A stretch of 19,335 bases of DNA from Solirubrobacterales bacterium (GTDB taxonomy: Bacteria > Actinomycetota > Thermoleophilia > Solirubrobacterales > Solirubrobacteraceae): assembly GCA_003134675.1 (NCBI GenBank), contig PLBZ01000091.1:1-19335 (forward strand). The letters run 5' to 3'. Shown here piece by piece: positions 1 to 5,879 of this stretch. Numbering within the stretch: position 1 is the first letter of the stretch; each line of letters starts with the position of its first letter. The position numbers and the translations under genes are program-made. The notes under the pieces are model-generated. The model was not told the DNA's origin. It saw only the letters and a list, made by a program, of their open reading frames with translations, and did no database searches.

Positions 1-211
1 GGGCGTTCATGGACCAAGCTGGGCGACGCGGGATGGCGAAGCACGTGCTGGTGGCACGTGCGAGCCGTCACGTGGTGATCCAGCGCAGTGTCCAGGGACG
101 CATTCCGGACGTGCCGATCTTTTTGATAGGCGTTCTTAGGTCTTTTCTGCTCCTGCGCCGCCTCCGCAACAGGTCACCCGAGCATTCGTCGACTGCTGGT
201 CCGAGACAGCC
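1..211. other. Non-coding left edge with a CACGTG cluster
   Basis: I see no convincing gene here; the open frames lack family features and ribosome sites. The palindrome CACGTG occurs three times, at 42-47, 55-60 and 69-74, with starts 13 and 14 bases apart. The stretch could hold the end of a gene lying to the left, but nothing in it is recognisable. Confidence 0.3.
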
Positions 212-367
212 CTACAAGCGCCCCCCTCGGCGATAGCCGAACCCTCCCCTGGTGAACAGGATCACGAGCACGACGATCAGCAGGACGAACAGCAGCGGAC
301 TGACGGCGATACCGCCAAAGATCGCGGCGAGCACCAGGATGATGATGAGCAGCTCAAGTAGTCCCAT
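212..367 (-). CDS. Small hydrophobic membrane protein, 51 aa
   Basis: The reverse strand reads from ATG at 367 to TAG at 212-214. The protein begins MGLLELLIIILVLAAIFGG and is almost entirely hydrophobic over residues 2-38, with a Ser-Pro break at 23-24 that suggests two short membrane segments or a hairpin. The tail (residues 39-51) is rich in Gly and Arg and probably cytoplasmic. It resembles the very short, widespread bacterial membrane proteins of unknown function made of hydrophobic stretches plus a glycine-rich end. A TAGGCT hexamer lies 7 bases upstream of the ATG, consistent with a leaderless transcript; GAGG very close to the ATG is a poor ribosome site. The function is unknown, but the composition is too regular for a chance frame. 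Confidence 0.6.
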   Translation of the reverse strand: MGLLELLIIILVLAAIFGGIAVSPLLFVLLIVVLVILFTRGGFGYRRGGRL

Positions 368-374
368 GTCCTCG

Positions 375-380
375 AGCCTA
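375..380 (-). promoter_or_regulatory. Candidate -10 box for the 51-aa membrane protein
   Basis: TAGGCT on the minus strand fits the actinobacterial TANNNT -10 pattern and ends 7 bases before the ATG at 367. Transcription would begin at or next to the start codon. No clear -35 hexamer is visible. Confidence 0.35.
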
Positions 381-490
381 GCCTATATCGCTTCGGTCCC
401 GTTGCGTCATCGGATCACTCCCCCCGCGGGAGCGCCTCAAGCGACTCGCGCGGTTCGACCGGCAGATCCCCGCTGGGAAGGGATCGGCAG

Positions 491-712
491 TCAGGTGGAG
501 GAGTCCGGACCGAGCTCTCGCGCGGTCGCTTCGACGATTCGCCGCACGGTCGGTATCGCCTCGCCGGGCGTGTGCTCGGCGATCACCGCGAGCGAGTCTC
601 CGAAATGGCGCGTCGCCTCAGCGCGCTCCTCGTGGGACAGATTCGGAACCGCCTCCGCCAGCGCCGTGGCGAACGCCTCCACGACATGCTTGAAATCGGC
701 GGAACGCTCCAT
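491..712 (-). CDS. Small helical protein of unknown function, 73 aa
   Basis: The frame runs from ATG at 712 (MERSADFKHVVEAFATALAE) to TGA at 491-493. A TTG three codons upstream (721) is a less likely start. The product is soluble, slightly acidic and predicted to be mostly helical, with Ala/Glu/Arg-rich amphipathic stretches and no membrane segment, signal peptide or metal-binding motif. TATCCT at 722-727 on the minus strand lies 9 bases before the ATG and could be a -10 box. I do not recognise a family. The protein-like composition favours a real gene over the overlapping plus-strand frames, but the flanking DNA looks decayed, so this may be a fragment. Confidence 0.4.
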   Translation of the reverse strand: MERSADFKHVVEAFATALAEAVPNLSHEERAEATRHFGDSLAVIAEHTPGEAIPTVRRIVEATARELGPDSST

Positions 713-846
713 CGGCGGCAAAGGATAAGCCGCGCCCGCCCCGCGCGCAACTTGTGCCGCTATGGTGCCGACGACGCCCCGGAAACCGGAGACCCAGAGG
801 GCGTGTCAGCGGTCTCGTCGCGGACGATGACGAGACCGTCCCCTAG

Positions 847-1260
847 CGCGGTGATCGCCTGCCGTGGGATCACGTCACCGTCGACCAACGGGTCGGGGCC
901 GGCGTTGCCGACGAGGCGCGCGACCTCGCCGAGGACTTCCAGAGCGTGCCGTGAGACTGGATGCCGTCGTTGGCCACGTTCGTCTGGGCCGATGTCTGCT
1001 CCCGCCTAGGCCTCGGAGATCGCGCCGGTGAGTTCTACGAGCTGTTGGAGCCGTTCTCCCAGCCAGCTCGCGGTCACGGGTGCCTCCGTGTGGGCCGCGA
1101 AGTGGCCCTCGGCCTGCTCGTAGCGCTCCAGGGTGGTGCGAGCAGGCCTAGGGCCCAGGGTATCGACCCCGCCGCGGAGATCGAGGAGCGGTTCGGCGCG
1201 CCGCCCTGGCCGCGATCAGCCGTGCTGGCACAACAGACTCCACTGCCGGTTTCGCCTGGA
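847..1260 (+). pseudogene. Remnant of a TPR-type ATPase/LuxR-like regulator
   Basis: One plus-strand frame reads DEARDLAEDFQSVP, then TGA (952-954), then DWMPSLATFVWADVCSRLG, then DRAGEFYELLEPFSQP. This matches the recurring pattern of the C-terminal tetratricopeptide region of large actinobacterial ATPase regulators (LuxR/MalT-like or adenylate-cyclase-linked), where a phrase like 'F..VPRD..WL..LA.LAEVCA.LGD..RA..LYELL.PY' is typical. The TGA sits where Arg is usual, so CGA to TGA is a plausible nonsense change. TAG at 844-846 interrupts the same frame upstream. Later, EIEERFGAPPWPR resembles the 'R.GARPWLART' helix that follows in this family, but the spacing is wrong and suggests internal loss. 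No nucleotide-binding part is present. Assignment is from memory of the family pattern. Confidence 0.45.
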
Positions 1261-1466
1261 TTCGAGCGCGTCGAAGGGCGCCGCTCACGCTCCTGGATCG
1301 GACGAGACGCGGTCCTCTGTGTTGGTGCTGGGCTGTGGACGCTCGCCGCTACGAGCGGGCGTGCCAGTCCGCCGAATACGTGCAGGCGGGACTTGCGAGC
1401 GAGACTACTTAGGAAGTAGTGGACACCGAGCTAGCGCGAGTGCCGCTCATACAGCCCGAGGGGCTT
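1261..1466. other. Spacer without recognisable gene
   Basis: This spacer lies between the regulator remnant and the recombinase stop. The pseudogene frame stays open to 1419, but the sequence no longer resembles the family and is Arg/Ser/Gly-rich, as expected for a chance frame in GC-rich DNA. I see no terminator hairpin, RNA gene or repeat. Confidence 0.3.
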
Positions 1467-2465
1467 TCAGGGTTCGAGTGCGCCGAGTAGCCGGTGGGTG
1501 GGGTGGCGGTTGAGGCTGTTGCGGTTTTTGTCGTAGCGTCGGGTGGTACGTGGGTCGGCGTGGCGGGCGGCGTCTTGGACGTCGCGTAGGGACGCGCCTT
1601 CGTCGAGTGAGAGTGTCACGAATGCGTGGCGTAGCGCGTGGGGGTGGAGGTGGGGGAGACCGATCTGCTCGCCGAGTCGCTTGATCAGCTTCCCTGCGTG
1701 CTGGCGCGTGAGGCGGGCGCCGGTGGAGGTGATGAGCAGCGGCCCGTGTGTGCGTCCGGCGACGGCTTGGTTCACGGCGTGCGCGACGGCGGCGTTCAAT
1801 GGTGCGACGGCGGCCTTGGTGGCTTGGCCCTTGCCCTTGATGTGCAGCACGCGGTGGCGTCCTTGCTCGCCGAGGTCCTCGATGTCGGCGCCGACGGCCT
1901 CTGAGATGCGCAGGCCGAGCTCGATCAGGAGCAGTACGAGGAGGGTTTCTCTGGGGCCCTCGGCTCTCGCGGCGGCGATCAGCCGGCGGGCGCGCTGCTT
2001 GCCGAGGCCTGCGGTTGCTGCCTGCTCGGGGACCTTCGGGCGGTCGGCGAACTCGAAAGGGTTTCGCTCCAGCAAACCTTCGTAGACGACGCGGCGGTAG
2101 AAATGCGACAGGCACGCGAGACGCCGGGCCATGGTCGAGGGCGCGGGCGGCTTGCCGCTCGGGAGCGGCTCGCGCATGTAGGCCTCGACGGTCGCGAGAG
2201 TCACGTCGAACGGTTCGACGCCGGCGTGGCGGAGCCAGACGAACCAGTCAGCGAGATCAAGGGCGTAGGCCTTCTGGGTTTCCTCGCGGTTGTCATAACG
2301 CCTAAGGAACGCGGCGGGGAGCTCACCGGGGAGCTCGGCATACTCAAGCGGCTGCTCGCCGCGGGCGAGGTCCAGGAGGCTTTGGGCGAGCGCACGGCGA
2401 GCGGAGCGGCGTTCACCGGGGCGAGCGACCTCGAACGGCAGCAGATCGGCGTGTTCGGTACTCAT
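1467..2465 (-). CDS. Tyrosine recombinase / phage-type integrase
   Basis: This 332-residue protein is a complete site-specific recombinase of the tyrosine (XerC/D-like) class. It cuts and rejoins DNA through a 3'-phosphotyrosine intermediate. The N-terminal core-binding domain spans about residues 50-140 (FLRRYDNREETQKAYALDL). The catalytic domain has every expected residue: Arg186 in GLRISEA, Lys at 210/212 in KGKGQ, His276 and Arg279 in HALRH, His302 in ARHADPRTTRRY and nucleophile Tyr311. Length is slightly above the roughly 300 of XerC/D because of a 45-residue N-terminal extension. The ATG at 2465 has no clear ribosome site. No partner recombinase, excisionase, dif site or tRNA is visible. 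With the decayed gene and the toxin-antitoxin cassette around it, it more likely belongs to an integrated element than acts as chromosomal XerC/D. Confidence 0.93.
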   Translation of the reverse strand: MSTEHADLLPFEVARPGERRSARRALAQSLLDLARGEQPLEYAELPGELPAAFLRRYDNREETQKAYALDLADWFVWLRHAGVEPFDVTLATVEAYMREPLPSGKPPAPSTMARRLACLSHFYRRVVYEGLLERNPFEFADRPKVPEQAATAGLGKQRARRLIAAARAEGPRETLLVLLLIELGLRISEAVGADIEDLGEQGRHRVLHIKGKGQATKAAVAPLNAAVAHAVNQAVAGRTHGPLLITSTGARLTRQHAGKLIKRLGEQIGLPHLHPHALRHAFVTLSLDEGASLRDVQDAARHADPRTTRRYDKNRNSLNRHPTHRLLGALEP

Positions 2466-2629
2466 CCGAACACGCTTTCGACAGCGTTCGACGGGCTCCT
2501 CGCTCGAGCCCGTGAGGATTCAGCACGCGAGCGAGTACGTGAGCTGAGCGAGGATGAGCTCCGCGATCTGGCCGACATCGAGCAGGAGTGACCGACGTTC
2601 TTTGTCCTGGGTGAGGAGATGACCGCCCA

Positions 2630-2686
2630 GGACGCCGCCATGTTGCCGCTCGCGCTAGGTGCGAATATGAGGCGTAGTTGGGAACG
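2630..2686 (+). repeat. Left arm of inverted repeat flanking vapBC
   Basis: Bases 2641-2686 match the reverse complement of 3517-3562 at 44 of 46 positions, the mismatches being G/T at 2659 and G/C at 2681. The match extends outward through GGACGCCG (2630-2637) after three mismatches, giving 52 of 57. This arm lies 62 bases beyond the vapC stop. No gene lies in 2592-2748. Confidence 0.9.
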
Positions 2687-2748
2687 GTAGTCGCGGGCCG
2701 TAAGACTTGGGCGTAAAGGGCAAGCGGGGTTTCGGCGATCATCTTTGG

Positions 2749-3168
2749 TCAGTTGATCGGTGTGATCGCGCAGCCGTTTTGTTCGGCCGCGCTTCGCAGG
2801 TCGGCATCCCAAGTGACGAGCGTGACCGGTCCGCCGGCTGAAAGGGCGCTCGCCAGATGGACAGCGTCGTAGCCGCGCAGGGCGAACCGTTCGGCGAGAT
2901 CCCCGGCGTCGCGTGCGAGTTGCGCGTCCACGGCTATCCGCGAGAGTTTCCCCTGGATCGACTCGAACTCGGCCAGCGCGCTCTTGTGGGCGGCCGGGGT
3001 GAGGCGTCCAGCGCGGCGTGCCGCGCCGAGAGCCGCGCGGCCCTCGGGGTAGGAGAGGATGCTCGACGCGGCGGGGTTCGAGCTCGTCCACAGTTCGTCG
3101 GCAACGCTCGAGCCTTCCTCGGCGACGATGAGCTTGACGAGTGCCGAGGTGTCGAAGTAGAGGATCAG
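2749..3168 (-). CDS. vapC: VapC-type PIN-domain toxin with probable CTG start
   Basis: VapC toxins are PIN-domain ribonucleases that cut tRNA or rRNA using Mg2+. The 139-residue protein starts ILYFDTSALVKLIVAEEGS and has all four acidic active-site positions: Asp6, Glu42 (SYPEGR), Asp101 (YDAVHLA) and Asp121 or Asp123 (TWDADLR). Length is normal for the family. There is no in-frame ATG or GTG where the PIN fold begins; the only start-like codon is CTG at 3168-3166, overlapping the antitoxin TGA as CTGA. This mirrors the usual ATGA coupling of vapB and vapC. The first in-frame ATG (2931) would leave only the last 60 residues, without Asp6 or Glu42. It is either translated from CTG by coupling, at low level, or silenced by loss of ATG. 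Confidence 0.85.
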   Translation of the reverse strand: MILYFDTSALVKLIVAEEGSSVADELWTSSNPAASSILSYPEGRAALGAARRAGRLTPAAHKSALAEFESIQGKLSRIAVDAQLARDAGDLAERFALRGYDAVHLASALSAGGPVTLVTWDADLRSAAEQNGCAITPIN

Positions 3169-3440
3169 CGGCGTTGCTCTGCGACTAGCTCTGACACCGA
3201 CCCGCTGGCTTTGACCTTTGCCGGACGCGCGCTGCGTTGCCCGGTCGGCGGCGTCACAAGGCCGCGCCTGACCAAATCATCGAGCGGATCGGCAGCACCG
3301 ACGGCAGACAGCCGGGCGATCGGCTGGCCGCGGCGCGTCACGACCACCTCAGCGCCGCCATGAACGTGCTCCAGATGCTCGCTCAGCCGATCGTGAAGCT
3401 CACGCACTCCAACCTCATAGGTCTGCGACTGTAGCGTCAT
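3165..3440 (-). CDS. vapB: VapB antitoxin, Phd/YefM family
   Basis: The 91-residue protein carries the N-terminal Phd/YefM DNA-binding fold: VGVRELHDRLSEHLEHV at residues 10-26, then EVVVTRRGQPIARL at 31-44, a near-consensus match. The C-terminal part (about 45-91) is charged and probably disordered until it wraps the toxin active site, as in related pairs. It should bind VapC, block its nuclease and repress the shared promoter. The ATG at 3440 is preceded 6 bases upstream by TAGGAT, so the mRNA is probably leaderless. The stop overlaps the toxin start by 4 bases. The pair sits inside an inverted repeat (2630-2686 and 3517-3573). Confidence 0.88.
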   Translation of the reverse strand: MTLQSQTYEVGVRELHDRLSEHLEHVHGGAEVVVTRRGQPIARLSAVGAADPLDDLVRRGLVTPPTGQRSARPAKVKASGSVSELVAEQRR

Positions 3441-3446
3441 ACGCCG

Positions 3447-3452
3447 ATCCTA
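3447..3452 (-). promoter_or_regulatory. Candidate -10 box of vapBC
   Basis: The minus strand reads TGCTAGGAT, an extended -10 (TG-N-TAGGAT), ending 6 bases before the vapB ATG. Transcription would start at the A of the ATG. No convincing -35 box is seen. VapB autorepression at this site is expected from the family, not shown. Confidence 0.4.
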
Positions 3453-3516
3453 GCAGCTACACTGGCTTTCGCGGCTCGACCGGCGCGCGAACTCTGCGGG
3501 CCACCACGTTTGCGAG

Positions 3517-3573
3517 CGTTCGCAACTACGCCTCATATTCGCAACTAGCGCGAGCGGCAACAGCTCGGCGTCC
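3517..3573 (-). repeat. Right arm of inverted repeat flanking vapBC
   Basis: This is the inverted partner of 2630-2686 (44 of 46 core positions, 52 of 57 overall). It begins 76 bases upstream of the vapB start. The two arms enclose 830 bases holding only vapB and vapC, and the unit is 944 bp end to end. The bases just outside the arms (CCA on the left, GCG on the right) show no target-site duplication. Confidence 0.9.
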
Positions 3574-3762
3574 GCGCTCTCATGGCTCGAGGACCATCAA
3601 CCCCCAGGCGTCGCTACCCGGTGCCATCTCCGTGTCGCATCGGTGCCATTTGACTGTCGTCCTACAGCAAGCCATGGCAACCGCCCCAGGTCTTCTAAGG
3701 TTCAATGCTCGATAATGTATGTTATGTAAACCAAGATCAGGAATCGGCCTTATCCAGGCGCC
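3574..3762. other. Intergenic stretch with short direct repeat and A/T-rich patch
   Basis: There is no supported gene. The nonamer CGGTGCCAT occurs at 3619-3627 and 3641-3649, 22 bases apart (about two helical turns). Bases 3700-3740 are clearly richer in A and T than the rest of the window. With the inverted repeat it marks the junction between the accessory region and the conserved genes from 3763 on. No terminator hairpin is visible. Confidence 0.35.
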
Positions 3763-4308
3763 CTACCCGAGCATGTAGGCGAGCGAGACCTGCGTCGATA
3801 GTGTGCAGGTCGTCGCGCTCGCGTGTTTCGCGAGAGGTGCTTTGCGTTTCTTCTTGCGGTGTTTCACCACGGGCTTGTGTATGCCGGGAGTCGCGTTTGT
3901 CACGGCGCGCGGCGTGCTAACTCCGGGTGACACTGCGACCCCGGGTGAGCCGAAGTCGGGTTGTGCGCCTCGGTATTCATTGTTGCTCGATTCTTCGCTG
4001 CTCGTACAGCCGATATACCCGCCCCCTTCGATGATGCTCTGAACCGGCCCGAGCGTCGCACCCGCCTTGCTCGCCAGAAATTGCGCCTTGGCTTGGCCGT
4101 CGCTGATCGCGTCGGCCATCCCCTGGCGGTAGACCGCGGTCGCCGTGGCGGCATTCGCGCTCTGATCGATCGCCTCGGTCGCGACGCCCTGCACGCTGAC
4201 CGTACGCGGCGGGGTGATGGTGGGGGTTTCCGCAGTCGCCACGCCCAACACGCCGGCTGCGATCAGTGCAACCGTGGTGGTGGCCGCTGCGGGGACCACG
4301 ATCCTCAT
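3763..4308 (-). CDS. Secreted short SIMPL-like (DUF541-type) protein
   Basis: This is a 181-residue exported protein. Residues 1-26 form a Sec signal peptide ending VATA before Glu27. The mature part opens with RTVSVQGVATEAI (35-47), then a helix with AVYRQGMADAISDGQAKAQF (58-77), then KAGATLGPVQSI (81-92); this order resembles the last third of SIMPL/DUF541 domains. The final STQVSLAYML strand also fits. A Gly/Ser/Pro-rich stretch and a basic KHRKKKRK segment (149-156) interrupt the two parts. Cys101 and Cys168 could form a disulfide. Full SIMPL domains are about 200 residues, so this is a reduced version. GGAAG 5 bases before the ATG is a good ribosome site. It lies 33 bases after the glycosylase gene and may share its transcript. 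Function is unknown. Confidence 0.72.
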   Translation of the reverse strand: MRIVVPAAATTTVALIAAGVLGVATAETPTITPPRTVSVQGVATEAIDQSANAATATAVYRQGMADAISDGQAKAQFLASKAGATLGPVQSIIEGGGYIGCTSSEESSNNEYRGAQPDFGSPGVAVSPGVSTPRAVTNATPGIHKPVVKHRKKKRKAPLAKHASATTCTLSTQVSLAYMLG

Positions 4309-4341
4309 TGGATCTTCCAGGGTGCGCTCACCCTGACAAGG

Positions 4342-5034
4342 CTAGCGCCTCTGCGAGCGCTCGGCCAGTTCTCGCGCGCGCAGCAATACCGCATCGATCA
4401 TCGGCTCGGTGAGCCTGCCAGTAAAAGTGTTCTGCTGGCTTGGGTGGTAGCAGCCGATCAGCGTGTACCGCTTGACCTGTAGCTCGGCTCCGTGGCCGAA
4501 CCGTGGCCGCGGACGCGATGCTGGTGTCTTGGCGAGCGTAGTAGTCAGGCGCAGCGCGGCGTCCCAGGCAAAGGCGCCCAGACACAGGATCACTCGTACG
4601 TCGGCCAACAACCGTAGCTCCCGTACGCTCCATGGCAGGCATGCATCGCGCTCGCCCGGAGTCGGGCGGTTGGCCGGTGGCGCGCAGCGCACCGCCGCGG
4701 CGATCCATGTCCCCTGCATACGCAGGCCGTCCCCAGGGTGGGTCGACGTCGGCTGGTTGGCAAAGCCCGTGCGCCACAGCGCTGCGAACAGGAAGTCGCC
4801 TGAACGGTCGCCTGTGAACATACGGCCGGTACGGTTTGCCCCGTGGGCGCCGGGGGCTAGCCCAAATACGAGCATGCGTGCCTCCGGGTCGCCGAAGCCT
4901 GGCAGCGGGCGGCCCCAGTATTCCTCCTGAGCGAACGCGGCGCGGCGCTCACGGGCGACCTGCTCGCGCCAGGCCACCAAACGCGGACAGCGCCGGCAGC
5001 GGCTGATCTCCTCGGCCAACGCCGTCAGATTCAT
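4342..5034 (-). CDS. Uracil-DNA glycosylase, family 5 (UdgB-like)
   Basis: It removes uracil, and in this family other deaminated bases, from DNA to begin base-excision repair. Counting from ATG at 5034 (230 residues), motif 1 is GLAPGAHGANRTGR (58-71), where the usual polar Asp/Asn of other families is replaced by Ala-His, typical of family 5. Motif 3 is CYHPSQQNTFTGR with His197. Four cysteines, 13 and 16 (SRCRRCPRL), 117 (RCAPPANRPTP) and 132, fit the 4Fe-4S cluster of family 4/5 enzymes. The frame is open further upstream to a TTG at 5079, but that extension crosses into the divergent gene; MNLTALAEEISRC is the natural beginning. The start region is back-to-back with a small membrane protein gene, 44 bases away. 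Confidence 0.9.
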   Translation of the reverse strand: MNLTALAEEISRCRRCPRLVAWREQVARERRAAFAQEEYWGRPLPGFGDPEARMLVFGLAPGAHGANRTGRMFTGDRSGDFLFAALWRTGFANQPTSTHPGDGLRMQGTWIAAAVRCAPPANRPTPGERDACLPWSVRELRLLADVRVILCLGAFAWDAALRLTTTLAKTPASRPRPRFGHGAELQVKRYTLIGCYHPSQQNTFTGRLTEPMIDAVLLRARELAERSQRR

Positions 5035-5078
5035 CCCTCTACGTGACTCCACCGGGCAGTAGTAGCATCGTTCAGGCA

Positions 5079-5369
5079 ATGTCGCTGTGGATGCTGTTTG
5101 TGCTGCTTGGACTGATCAAGCTCCCGATCGCCGTGTTGATGATGTGGATGCCGTTCCGTCACGACGAGGCGATGTGTGCGCCTGAGGTCGTCGACTCCTC
5201 CGAGGAGGATGGAGGCAGCCACATGTTGCCTGCCGGACCACGCGATCCTCACCCGCGCATGCCCCTCCCCCACTCCCCCCGCCGCGGTCCGCATGGCTCT
5301 CCGGCGCTCCCGCCGCCCGCTCGGATACGTACATCGGTACGCGCCAAGGACGTGAAGAGCATCCGGTAG
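5079..5369 (+). CDS. Small single-pass membrane protein with Pro/Arg-rich tail, 96 aa
   Basis: Starting at ATG 5079 the protein reads MSLWMLFVLLGLIKLPIAV; residues 3-25 form one membrane segment. An acidic patch (VVDSSEEDGGS) follows, then a Pro/Arg/His-rich cytoplasmic tail with GPRDPHPR and RRGPHGSPALPPPAR. The residue pattern recalls conserved hypothetical proteins of Thermoleophilia, though I cannot confirm this by search. An upstream ATG (5043) adds 12 polar residues before the membrane segment and is unlikely. A TAGCAT hexamer (5063-5068) lies 10 bases before the start, and a weak AGG 3 bases before. Function is unknown. It is divergent from the uracil-DNA glycosylase. Confidence 0.6.
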   Translation: MSLWMLFVLLGLIKLPIAVLMMWMPFRHDEAMCAPEVVDSSEEDGGSHMLPAGPRDPHPRMPLPHSPRRGPHGSPALPPPARIRTSVRAKDVKSIR

Positions 5370-5397
5370 ATGTGCCCGGGTGGGGTCGGGGGGTTGG

Positions 5398-5814
5398 CTA
5401 CCTGCGGCGTTTGCTGTTCTGCTTGCGCTGTCGCCGCGCGGCTTTCGCCTTCGCCCGCCGCTTACGCATCATTGCGGCCGTGTCACGCTTGGAGCCGCCA
5501 GCGCCCAGCGACCCGTCGCCCGCCGGCGCCACGCTGCGCGCGTCACGCACGATCAGGAAAGCGATCGCGATCAGTAGCAATACCGCCGCCCCCAGCACAA
5601 GCACGAGCACACTGCTCGAGTTGGAAGTGGTTTCCGTCGTCGAGCCCGTCGAGGTTGTCGAAGTCGTCTGGGTTGGAGTTGTTTCGGTCTGCCCTTCCGT
5701 CAATTCGTTGAACGCGCTCCCGCCACCGAGGGCGGCAAGCGACGTGGCTGGCAACGCGGACGCCAATAGGAGGATTGCGCAGAGGCATACAAGGGTGAGA
5801 CGTCGGCTCGACAC
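5398..5814 (-). CDS. Exported membrane-anchored protein with basic tail, 138 aa
   Basis: The protein has a type I layout. Residues 1-28 are a signal peptide (ILLLASALPATSLAA). Residues 29-67 are a short extracellular Thr/Ser-rich linker (TETTPTQTTSTTSTGSTTET). A membrane helix follows at 68-89, then a cytoplasmic tail ending in a strongly basic run (RKRRAKAKAARRQRKQNSKRRR split across 117-138). I know no named family. The frame extends upstream to an ATG at 5943, but that would place 43 Arg-rich residues before the signal peptide and overlap the divergent gene. GTG 5814 is chosen because the signal peptide begins there and TATGCT stands exactly 6 bases upstream. The basic tail could bind nucleic acid or anionic lipid; this is a guess. 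Confidence 0.68.
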   Translation of the reverse strand: MSSRRLTLVCLCAILLLASALPATSLAALGGGSAFNELTEGQTETTPTQTTSTTSTGSTTETTSNSSSVLVLVLGAAVLLLIAIAFLIVRDARSVAPAGDGSLGAGGSKRDTAAMMRKRRAKAKAARRQRKQNSKRRR

Positions 5815-5820
5815 GCGGCG

Positions 5821-5826
5821 AGCATA
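5821..5826 (-). promoter_or_regulatory. Candidate -10 box of the 138-aa membrane protein
   Basis: TATGCT on the minus strand is followed by exactly 6 bases and GTG (5814). The same layout is seen at vapB, the lipid kinase and the MazG-like gene. It supports the GTG over the far-upstream ATG. Confidence 0.4.
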
Positions 5827-5864
5827 TCGCCTGGCGGGCGCGCGGCATGCGCCTGCCCAGACCG

Positions 5865-5870
5865 TAGAAT
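5865..5870 (+). promoter_or_regulatory. Candidate -10 box for the gene at 5880
   Basis: TAGAAT ends 9 bases before ATG 5880, which predicts a leader of only a few bases. It lies in the short divergent spacer with the minus-strand gene starting at 5814. No -35 box is evident. Confidence 0.3.
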
Positions 5871-5879
5871 GAGCCACCG

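Noticed and set aside
721..960. Minus-strand frame with ALEVLGEVARLVGNAG and IPRQAITALGDGLVIVRDE
   Set aside because: It looks protein-like but has no start with a ribosome site, ends within decayed DNA, and competes with the better plus-strand TPR match over part of its length.
2451..2591. Plus-strand frame reading FDGLLARAREDSARERVRELSEDELRDLADIEQE in pieces, from GTG 2451, as a possible 46-residue helical protein
   Set aside because: It has no ribosome site or -10 box and no recognised family, and it overlaps the recombinase start antisense by 15 bases. It is protein-like but not supportable.
2462..3091. Long minus-strand frame ending in an ATGA overlap with the recombinase
   Set aside because: It is Arg/Ser/Pro-rich throughout, overlaps vapC on the same strand in another frame, and has no domain pattern. 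It is a shadow of GC-rich DNA.
5374..5396. G-rich run (GGGTGGGGTCGGGGGGTTGG) as a G-quadruplex terminator
   Set aside because: Only three separated runs of three or more G are present; a fourth run needs a loop-less split. No hairpin or T-tract accompanies it.
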